Shown here piece after piece: positions 39,001 to 51,000 of a stretch of 64,000 bases of DNA; position 1 is the first letter of the stretch; every line of letters begins with the position of its first letter. Location: assembly GCA_949152475.1 (NCBI GenBank), contig OX424563.1:26013001-26077000 (forward strand), written 5' to 3'. The translations under genes and the position numbers were made by a program. The stretch comes from Terebella lapidaria. Taxonomy: Eukaryota; Annelida; Polychaeta; Terebellida; Terebellidae. The notes beneath the pieces were generated by a model that saw nothing but the letters and a program-made list of their open reading frames with translations, was not told where the DNA came from and did not search any database.

Positions 39001-42000
39001 CCTACAGTTGGACACTACCTCACAGGGCATACACCAGACCTACAGTTGGACACTACCTCACAGGTACTACACCTGACCTACAGTTGGACACTACCTCACA
39101 GGGCCTACATCAGACCTGCAGTTGGACACTACCTCACAGGGACTACACCAGACCTACAGTTGGACACTACCTCACAGGGACTACACCAGACCTACAGTTG
39201 GACAATACCTCACAGGGCCTACATCAGACCTACAGTTGGACACTACCTCACAGGGACTACACCAGACCTACAATTGGACACTACCTCACAGGGACTACAC
39301 CAGACCTACAGTTGGACACTACCTCACAGGGACTACACCAGACCTACAGTTGGACACTACCTCACAGGGACTACACCAGACCTACAGTTGGACACTACCT
39401 CACAGGGACTACACCAGCCCTACAGTTGGACACTACCTCACAGGGACTACACCAGACCTACAGATGGACACTACCTCACAGGGACTACATCAGACCTACA
39501 GTTGGACACTACCTCACAGGGACTACACCAGACCTACAGTTGGACACTACCTCACATCGACTACACCAGACCTACAGTTGGACACTACCTCACAGGGACT
39601 ACACCAGACCTACAGTTGGACACTACCTCACAGGGACTACACCAGACCTACAGTTGGACACTACCTCACAGGGACTACATCAGACCTACAGTTGGACACT
39701 ACCTCACAGGGACTACACCAGACCTACAGTTGGACACTACCTCACAGGGACTACATCAGACCTACAGTTGGACACTACCTCACAAGGACTACACCAGACC
39801 TGCAGTTTGACACTACCTCACAGGGCCTACACCAGACCTACAGTTGGACACTACCTCACAGGGACTACATCAGACCTACAGTTGGATACTACCTCACAGG
39901 GCATACACCAGACCTACCGTTGGACACTACCTCACAGGGACTACACCAGACCTACAGTTGGACACTACCTCACAGGCACTACACCAGACCTACAGTTGGA
40001 CACTACCTCACAGGGACTACACCAGACCTACAGTTGGACACTACCTCACAGGGCATACACCAGACCTACAGTTGGACACTACCTCACAGGGACTACACCT
40101 GACGTACAGTTGGACACTACCTCACAGGGCCTACATCAGACCTACAGTTGGACAGTACCTCACAGGGCCTACACCAGACCTACAGTTGGACACTACCTCA
40201 CAGGGACTACACCAGATGTACAGTTGGACACTACCTCACAGGGCCTACACCAGACGTACAGTTGGACACTACATCACAGAGACTACACCAGACCTACAGT
40301 TGGACACTACCTCACAGGGACTACACCATACCTACAGTTGGACACTACCTCACAGGGCCTACACCAGACGTACAGTTGGACACTACCTCACAGGGCATAC
40401 ACCAGATCTACAGTTGGACAATACCTCACAGGGACTACATCAGACCTACAGTTGGACACGACCTCACAGGGCCTACACCAGACCTACAGATGGACACTAC
40501 CTCACAGGGCCTACACCAGACCTACAGTTGGACACTACCTCACAGGGCATACACCAGATCTACAGTTGGACAATACCTCACAGGGACTACATCAGACCTA
40601 CAGTTGGACACGACCTCACAGGGCCTACACCAGACCTACAGATGGACACTACCTCACAGGGCCTACATCAGACCTGCAGATGGACACTACCTCACAGGGC
40701 CTACATCAAACCTGCAGTTGGACACTACCTCACAGGGACTACACCAGACCTACAGTTGGACACTACCTCACAGGGACTACACCAGACCTGCAGTTGGACA
40801 CTACCTCACAGGGACTACACCAGACCTGCAGTTGGACACTACCTCACAGGGACTACACCAGACCTACAGTTGGACACTACCTCACAGGGCCTACATCAGA
40901 CCTGCAGTTGGACACTACCTCACAGGGACTACACCAGACCTACAGTTGGACACTACCTCACAGGGACTACACCAGACCTACAGTTGGACACTACCTCACA
41001 GGGACTACACCAGCCCTACAGTTGGACACTACCTCACAGGGACTACACCAGACCTACAGTTGGACACTACCTCACAGGGACTACACCAGACCTACAGTTG
41101 GACACTACCTCACAGAGACTACACCAGACCTACAGTTGGACACTACCTCACAGGGACTACACCAGACCTACAGTTGGACACTACCTCACAGGGACTACAC
41201 CAAATCTACAGTTGGACACTACCTCACAGGGAGTACACCAGACCTACAGTTGGGTGCCATCATTGCAGGGTCATACGGAGATTATTGATTTTTAAAAATC
41301 ATTGATATGTGAATGTTTTTTTATAGCTGTATACAAAATTCAAGATTTCCATACTTGACAGGTTCTTGGGGGTTATTATTCCAACAGCAGAAATTGAAAT
41401 GGGATAGTAGCATGTGTTTATTGAATCTTGTGACAGTAAATGATTTTATTCATTATAGTTAAGGCATATATGATAACAAAATTGGCCTAAAGGCTAAGAC
41501 CGGTCACCGGACATGTTTTATATTTTAGCCACTTTATCCTGTTTATTTTTAATATAAGGTCCCTGGTCAAATCCAAGGTCATGGAAATATTCATCATGTA
41601 TCATTTCCTACATGTCCACAATTGATTCCTAATCTCTAATACCAATATAAAGCTCAGGAGAATTTAACATGGGAAAGTCCCATTTGGGCGAGTTTGGACC
41701 CAAACCCACTTGGAGTGATTCAAGGGCAACGAAACTTATACACAGGTACATATGAGAAGTGGTATGTATCAATAAGGAAAAGAGTTACTGAACAGATTTT
41801 GAGGAAACGACCGTCAATGTCCAAAATTGGCCGCCATTCTGAAAAAAATTTGCTGAAAAAAAAAATTACCTCCCTCCCGAAATAGTTTTATGCATTTTTG
41901 TGCAAAACTTCATTAAGATAAGATTGAAAACTTTTAAGATAGAAATGTAGACATACGACGACGACAGACGCAATGCCATGGCAATAGGTTATCGAATCGA

Positions 42001-45000
42001 AGGTCCGGTAACCAAAAACAAAGACAACCCAAAAATGTGATTCAAACGGCATGAATGGCCACGTTTATTTCTTATTCATATTGGATATTTTTTTGACAAT
42101 ATTGGCATAGGGTCTCATATGGAGTAGACCGCCACTTATTTGACTTTGCCGCATGGCGAAGAGACAATCTTTCTTCCCAGGTACTGTCTTTTGCCTCAAA
42201 TGGTCCCCAAAGAATGTCTTGACTTCACGAACTTCTTCTTCACTCCAATTCACATGAAGCCGTTTAGTTGACGTTCTACTTCCTACAACATATGAAACCA
42301 TTTTCAAACTATAGGAATGAAAACTAGAACAATATAACCCATGTGGTGAAAACTGCCTAGACAGTATCAATACTATAACATTTGAGCCTCACTTTGGCAC
42401 AATTCGACACTGTTGTATTGAAATACCTGATGGTTTCGGCAGATGTGGTCTAGCCTGGACACCAGTATCTGGAACCCAGTCCGGGTCAAGGTCAACGTCA
42501 TCGTCACGTTTGGGTATTCCATGCTTTCCTCCTGCAAAAAAAATGCATAGAATCAGACATACACAAGTTAGGGATTTTGGTAGAATATATTATTCAAACC
42601 CATTACATGAAAAGCACTAGATGAGATCCTTCACATGACAACACTTCAAAACACCCAAATTTGAAAATACCTGTCAATTTGAGGTATTTTGACGGTGGTG
42701 ATTTTGCTCTCTTGTTCTCTCTTGTGACCTCATCAGAAACTTTCCGTTTTTTTTGTCCTACAAAATTCACTAATCAAGTTCATATCAAACTATTACTTGT
42801 GCCTTGTGATATCAGACGAGTACACAATCACTATGCTGTCCCTGTCGTGTCTAAGGATAAAACACCATGTAACTGAACCTTCATCACCTGGATAATTCAG
42901 TACCTGAAATTTGCCCCCTGTTTGTCTCGCACTGTGCATTTTCATCATGGTCCTGATCGGAAGAATTTTCCACTCCTGCAAAAGAAAACCAGAGTTGGAC
43001 AAAGGCTTGTTCATTTTCACCATAACACACTACCTCACAAGGCCTACATCAAACATACAGTTGGACACTATCTCACAGCCCTACATCACACCTACAGTTG
43101 AACACTATCTCACAGGCCTACATCACACCTACAGTTGGACACTACCTCACAGGCCTAAACCAGACCTACAATGGGACACTACCTCACAGGGGCCCCACTA
43201 GACCCCAATTGGATACTTGACCTCACAGGGCCAACACCAGACCTACAGTTGGACACTACCTCACAGGGAGAACATCGGACCTAAAATTGGACATTGCCAA
43301 ATTCCTGTAGGAAGAAATGCAATACCTGGTGGACAATTCTCATCAGGGTCGCACTGAGCAGGTGGTGGCAACTGCTGTGGCTCATTCGCCAGGTTCGAAT
43401 CAGCGGATGATTCCTGAACAGTCAATCCTGCCAAGAAATTTAGTATAATTTGGTCATAAATTTTCTACCATAAACAAAAAATATTGCCTATTAACACCCT
43501 GGGTATACCAACCTTCAGTAGCAACGTATTCGGTCAGAGTCTTGTCAATTGCTGGAAATGAAAGAAGACAACTTATTACATAAAGGATAGTTTCTGGGTA
43601 ATTAAGGCAAGCTTCAGTCCAAAATAATGTCTTCGAAACAACTGACCAGTTATATCGATATTGTCGAGGTTATGCCCTCTGAACTTTCCAAGGACACCAT
43701 ATTCTGATGCAATCAGAAGTTTCGCGATTTTTGCCCTTTCGATTATCCCAGAAGTTTGGCGGTAGTGAGTCTCGTGCACACGTAATGTATGACCCAAGTG
43801 TCTGACAAGGTATTGCATGTGATTTTCTGGCAGGTCAAGAGTCTATAATAGAAAAACATGTATCATAATCAATAAGCATTCAACTATACGACTGGGATTC
43901 ATATCACACCTGAGATATCACACCTGGACAGATGTAGCTAAAGTCTTCCGCAACAGTGTAGATTTCATCAGTGCCGGGAAATCAAGTTGTACTTCTGCAC
44001 TACAAGCAATCTTCTGCAAAACTTCTCCAGCTCTCATCGGAAATTCACCTGCCAACACACCAAATCCACATAGTTACTTTATCAGGTCTACGCAAAGAAC
44101 TGAATTATAACCAGACCTTCAGATACCTGAAACAATACCTGATGTGGGGAAAATGTAAGGATTGTCGTCCTTTATGCGCGCCTGTTTTCTTTTGTCGTCA
44201 TCACACAGGAAAACCATCGCTGGTTTCGTGTCCCGGGGCACAATAATTGGCACACCTCTCCCAAACTTGCCCCTGACTATGAAAACATCTTGATCAGTAA
44301 CCAATTTCTTCTCGAGCTCAGATAGGTCAACTTGATCAGTCAGTTCATCATGGTTGTGCCGTTGTTTCCAGTTGTTAATTCTGAAAAAGGAAGATTATGT
44401 GATCAAGTGTTTATTCAAGATCAATCAGCTCAAGTGTATTAGCTTTTGCAAATACTAACAGGTTATTCAATATGTATGATAACTGTGGCAGTAAATTAGT
44501 ACCTCGCTCCCTCTAGCTCCCCTGGCCTTCTTTTGTTGTACGTGATAAGCCTTGCCATCGCATATTGTCCTACTTCCACAAATGTCATCTCCTCTTCATC
44601 AATAAGCTGCAGTTTTTCAGTGAGGAATGTTGTCAGCCTAGCACAATCTTCTGGCTTTGGTAATTTCACAGCTTTGTTGAATTTCCTCTCGTCCAGCAAT
44701 GCTTGGCACATGGAAGTCACTCTCTGCTTCCAGTCCGTCTTCATCATCCTCAGAAAACGTTCCCCTTCGAGAATGCAGGCTTCATTACCACTGGTGCCCA
44801 TCCCATGAGAGATTTTTGTTGCACATAGTCGTTCCAAATCATATCCCAGCTTAAGTGCAACACTGGGATGCTTGACCTCTTCTTCAAGGAAATCAATTTC
44901 TTCCCCTTTGTGACTGCACTTCAATGCTGCTTCAACAACTATGTCGAAATGACATGTTTTCAACAACGACTTCATGTCTGTTATGTCAAGTTCTGGCTTG

Positions 45001-48000
45001 TCCTCATCCGACTTGTAGATTTCACGTGCCATCATCAACAAATTTGCTGCAGCCCTAATTCTTTGTGACGAGTACTTGATTCTTTTTGACTTGTTCCTGA
45101 TGCATTTTCGATACCAGTACGCACCTAGTTTCTTCAAAAGCAGATCAGACTTGATGATTCGTGTGGCTTGGTCCATGCGCATGTGTCCAAATATTTTTCC
45201 CATTATTTTGGCATCCATCTTGTCAGTTTCCTCAACAGGCCTTTTCATTTCCTCAGCAATATAAACAAGCTCACCCTTCTTGTAGGTCACTTCTCTCTTC
45301 ATCACACATCTGTAACGCTGATGCTTAGCAATGTCCGCTAAGGCATACCAACCAAAGCAACACGAGCAGGCTCCATAAAGAGAAGTATCAAAGGCCTTTT
45401 CAGTACTTCTGCGAACAAGAAATATCTCTCCCTTCCTTTCTTGTAATACTTTGGTGTTATGAACATTGTTCCCCTTATTTCTGATGAACTCTATTGCTTG
45501 CCTCCTGGCCTTGCCACGCTTGCTGAGTCCTAATAGCCGAGCCACCTCCAGTTCATCTTCATGCTGTCCGATCACATGTTTGCTGAAATTACTCACAATT
45601 TTCGAACAGAAAAAACAGCAATTTCTGCTATTGAAGATTCTTTTGCCATCTTTCTTCATTACAAGCGACATATAGATGTTTGGGTATGTTTTATCGCAGA
45701 TACATCCCACTGGAGCTGTCGTCGCCACATCATAGTTAGTTTCACTTTCTGAATCATCTCCACTACTTGAACTCTCTTCGGACATCTCGGCAATTTCGGT
45801 TTCCTTCGAGTGGTGTGATATGTGTTCACCATCACTGCTTGAAAAATCTTCACACTGGGCAAGTTCGGCTCCCTTCAAATGGTCTGATATGCGTGGAATT
45901 GCCGGTAATATCACAGGACTTGTGTCACGTGAATCACTGCCATCAACAATATCCTCGGAATTAGTCCGGACTCCAGCTCTCCTCTTGCCACTGATGCTAT
46001 TACTTCTGCGTCTAGATCCTTTCTTCGAAAGTGTACGTTTTCTGGGACGTGAAACTCGCAAGACATCAGTGAACTCCTGGTCAACAGCAACTGGCTGGTC
46101 AAGATGACCGGGTTGGATGGCATCGGGTTCTTTGTCGGCGACTGGCTGGTCGGGGTGAACAGGTTGGATGGCATCGGGTTCTTTGTCGGCGACTGGCTGG
46201 TCGGGGTGAACAGGCTGGATGGCATCGGGTTCTTTGTCGGCGACTGGCTGGTCGGGGTGAACAGGCTGGATGGCATCGGGTTCTTTGTCAGCGACTGGCT
46301 GGTCGGGGTGAACAGGTTGGATGGCATCTGAATCCTTGTCGGCGACTGCCTGGTCGGGGTGAACAGGTTGGATGGCATCTGACTCCTCGCCGGCGACTGG
46401 CTGGTCGGGGTGAACAGGTTGGATGGCATCTGACTCCTTGTCGGGGACTGGCTGGTCGGGGTGAACAGGTTGGATGGCATCTGACTCCTTGTCGGGGACT
46501 GGCTGGTCAGGGTGAACAGGTTGGATGGCATCTGACTCCTTGTCGGGGACTGGCTGGTCGGGGTGAAAAGGTTGGATGGCATCTGACTCCTTGTCGGCGA
46601 CTGGCTGGTCGGGGTGAAAAGGTTGGATGGCATCTGACTCCTCGCCGGCGACTGTCTGGTCGGGGTGAACAGGTTGGATGGCATCTGACTCCTCGTCGGC
46701 GACTGGCTGGTCGGGGTGAACAGGTTGGATGGCATCTGACTCCTCGTCGGCGACTGGCTGGTCGGGGTGAACAGGTTGGATGGCATCTGACTCCTTGTCG
46801 GCGACTGGCTGGTCGGGGTGAAAAGGTTGGATGGCATCTGACTCCTTGTCGGCGACTGGCTGGTCGGGGTGAAAAGGTTGGATGGTATCTGACTCCTCGC
46901 CGGCGACTGTCTGGTCGGGGTGAACAGGTTGGATGGCATCTGACTCCTCGTCGGCGACTGGCTGGTCGGGGTGAACAGGTTGGATGGCATCTGACTCCTC
47001 GCCGGCGACTGGCTGGTCGGGGTGAACAGGTTGGATGGCATCTGACTCCTCGCCGGCGACTGTCTGGTCGGGGTGAACAGGTTGGATGGCATCCGACTCC
47101 TCGTCGGCGACTGGCTGGTCGGGGTGAACAGGTTGGATGGCATCTGACTCCTCGCCGGCGACTGGCTGGTAGGGGTGAACAGGTTGGATGGCATCTGACT
47201 CCTCGCCGGCGACTGTCTGGTCGGGGTGAACAGGTTGGATGGCATCCGACTCCTCGTCGGCGACTGGCTGGTCGGGGTGAAAAGGTTGGATGGCATCTGA
47301 CTCCTCGCCGGCGACTGGCTGGTAGGGGTGAACAGGTTGGATGGCATCTGACTCCTCGCCGGCGACTGTCTGGTCGGGGTGAACAGGTTGGATGGCATCC
47401 GACTCCTCGTCGGCGACTGGCTGGTCGGGGTGAACAGGTTGGATGGCATCTGACTCCTTGTCGGCGACTGGCTGGTCGGGGTGAACAGGTTGGATGGCAT
47501 CTGACTCCTCGTCGGCGACTGGCTGGTCGGGGTGAACAGGTTGGATGGCATCTGACTCCTTGTCGGCGACTGGCTGGTCGGGGTGAACAGGTTGACCACC
47601 AAGGGATCGTGTGGCACTCTGTGGATCGTGGAAATAAAACTTGTTGAATGTTAGTTAGATGAATATATAGTTTTCCTAAACATCAAAAAGTCAAGATGAT
47701 ATTCTGAACCTTTATTACTGACCGATGCTCGATCTGGCTGCAATTTGTCAATTTGTGCAACCCATTCCACATCACACAGAAATGCCTCCAGGGTTTTCAC
47801 TTTTGCCTTCAGACAAGCTAGTAATAATAAAATGAAAAATAATAATCAGTGGAGACCTGCTTTAGGTGAGGAAACGCTGCACATACCAATTTGAAAAATA
47901 TTTAATTCAATGTATTTCATGTCGAGTAACATGCTATATGCAATCATTATCTGCATTCATAATACAGATTATCTCCAGTTTTGACAGAATAATTCATGTG

Positions 48001-51000
48001 ATTTTTATAATAAACATTCAACAACAGATCTTATTCGATTTTTCCAGAAATACGATAAAATCTCTGGACTTCTAGAAAATTGAATACAAAAAGTACATAT
48101 AATTTCATGAACATCTTTCCTGACAACACCTTGGGCTTAGTCTAACTGGTACTATACTATGCTGCAACATCAAGGGGTTAGTAAAGTTTGAATACTAAAT
48201 ATTAACTGCAAATAATTAGTATATGTGGAAAAATATACAAAATGAATACAACAGACAACAAACTCTTGTATCTCATGAATATGGTACCTTTGCCTATCTC
48301 AATGAGCTGATAACTGTCTTCGATTAGTTTGGACTTCTTGACAGTGAAGCTGATCAAATTAAACAACATTTAATCGTAGATTCTGCTCAGTGTTCTTGTA
48401 TTCATTCATTTTCATTGAGCATGTCGTATAAGATCAAGGCACGAGACAAATGCCCTAGTAGTTTCAAACAATCTATCCAACTAGTGGTTTTAATTCTGTT
48501 TAATTCTGATTTTCTCAAAGTGAAATTAACTATTTAATGTACTCACTATGCATCATCAGCCTTGCAAAATACTGTCACAGAATGCTCGTCATCATCCTCT
48601 GTGCACAGGACTGGCCACAGTAACCTCCCAGGTGTACCAGGGAGGTGGCACCACATAATACGACCTAGAATATGAATCAGTGAACTTTGAACTTCCATTC
48701 GTTTTAGTTATGGTTTGAAAACATAATATGGAATAACACTTGAGAATAACTATAACTCATATCAAAACAAACCTTTGAAACTCATCTTCGTATTCATCTC
48801 ATCGTTTTTGCTGTAAATATTAACATCAATATATAATATTAATATCTTAAGCATTATAAGACATATGATAATGACACATGCAAATTATTTTTATTTTTTA
48901 AGACTTCTTCACCGCTGAACCTGTAATCATTGCCACAGTAATAGCCACCCTTGAATTCATGGATCGACTGTGACCTAAGACATTTTGCAGATTTCAGAAA
49001 TAGCCATAAGTACAAAAAACTGACAACCAATCATCCACAATTTATTACATGGATACAATTGCTACTGATATAAGGTTGATGGTTCACCATGTTCATATTA
49101 TAACGTGTCAGTGATAAAACTTTGACCTTGACAAGAGGTAACTAAAGAACAGCAGAGGTTAGTACTTTCTCAATCAATCATTAGAAGAGTACCAGTGGCA
49201 GATCGAGGCAGAAAATTTCTCTAAGTACTGTCCTGCAAGCTTCAAAATACAAGTATTCTAGATCCGCCCCTGGAAATTCCAATACTTACACATACTGGAC
49301 TTGTTGCACTCAAAACCAATACAGGTATTTAATCAAATATCTGTTATCCATCCAGCCCCAGAATATCAAAAACTGAATTTCATCAAAAAAAACTATGGCG
49401 TTATATCCAATAAAATTGAAATCTGTCACTATGAGATTGAAGTTCTGGCAGAATTCGAGTGCTTCAGTAAACTCGTGATTTAGGTGAAACGCTACCAAAA
49501 CTTTGGTAGGTTCATCACTCCTGAAAAAGAGCAGGAGCAAGTCATTGAACACTGATTAGCAATTATATGATTATGATTCCTAATTTGTTATTTCGTAAAC
49601 AATCTGATCATATTTTAGTGATTTCTGTAGCTTCAAAGTCACAGGTTACAATTTGAAATAGAATAGTCAGTGTCACCCACAACCTTGATGAGTGTATCTA
49701 ACGATCGCTCCTTATCATTGTTCTGCCACAGCTCCCCCCCCCCCCCACATGAATGCATCACTATATATAACAATAACATACATGTAACATCATTACGTTA
49801 TCACCATAATATCGCTGCCTATCAAGTTTGACGACAATATCTCAAAAACAAAACCAATGTGCTAAGGCCACATTTTTAAAAAAAATTTGTGGTTGACGAA
49901 AATTTCCCAAAATATTTCTGAGTGTCGGTCGAAATGAACTTTACCATTTCTATATAGGGATCAATAAGTCAGTTTGAAAAGTGTTCCTGTCGGTCGAAAT
50001 AAAATTAAAAACAACAATTGATCTCTGGCACAATGAACAGTGATACTGAATAGGCAAAATACTGGTAAAAAATTTAGATCTACCTATAAAAAAGCAAAAC
50101 TTTTCTGAATACAAAAGCACTTTTATTGTCATGAATATAGCGTTCTAAAGATAGGCGCCTCTAGTCACTGCTCACATCAGCCCTGTTTGAGTGTTGCCTG
50201 ATTGGAGTTTCCACCAGAAAATCAATAGAATTCTTCAGCCACTGAGCAAGGCAGGCCATGCTGCAGGCACACCACGTTTGAGTGGATCTTATTGTTATTA
50301 GAAGGGGTGTTCAGGATGTTAAACCATAGACATCAATCTCGTTTCACACTGTTGTGTGCTATTCAAAAGTCACATCGCAGATAACATGATAATAGCTCAT
50401 TTAACAGCTGTGAAAAGATCTGCAAAAAAATCTGCGCTCGCACCCAATTCTACAGTTAAACACAAGATCTTTCGTGACTGTTCACCCCCTCCTTAAGTGA
50501 AAATGAACTTGACCATGAATACTTCAAGATCTTGGAGTTCAAAGTAGATGTAGATCTACAGTAAACGAACCAGACTGACAAATTGCTATGATTAAAGTTC
50601 TTTCTCTCGTTGAAACATCATAAAATCGAGCTCCATGCTACCCAACATCACTGTATCAGCTCTTATGTTCAGACTGGTTTACTATCAAAACAAAAACGAA
50701 CGAGGATTTTCCATACAAGTGGCCAGGCTTCTGTCGTATGGGGGCAAAATTTGGGCACGGCTGGTGTTGTCAACAAGGAGACCCATATGGGCTTTCGGAA
50801 TTGCGCTTGACAGGAGCATTATAGTTCACTGGAGTCTAGTATGACAGTGTATTTCTGAACATTGAATGCCCTTGGAACCCCCTGAGGGTACTCAACACTT
50901 GCCAGGTGAATGTTTCCGACATTGAGATTGACAGATTTCATGTGATCATGATCTTTCGTGAAAGTAAAATAAAATGAAAATTATTGATTGTCAGGAGAAA

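Noticed and set aside
36390-41252. CRISPR array
   Set aside because: Units are head to tail without unique spacers, and the DNA is eukaryotic.
36539-41305. Many long plus-strand ORFs (up to ~886 codons) in the 36-41 kb array
   Set aside because: They are the same 38-bp unit read in three frames. Their starts and stops follow single-base changes at the unit edges, and there is no non-repetitive domain.
45911-47617. 568-codon minus-strand ORF with 'NLFTPTSQSPTRSQMPS' repeats
   Set aside because: It is an alternative frame over the 51-bp minisatellite. The frame that enters the conserved zinc-finger and recombinase domains, and that accepts the upstream exon, is the DAIQPVHPDQPVADKES frame.
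49340-49523. Open minus-strand stretch after an acceptor-like site upstream of the nested gene
   Set aside because: It reads protein-like, but no donor or phase connects it to 48974 or 48810 and no family is recognised. It is left as a possibility only.
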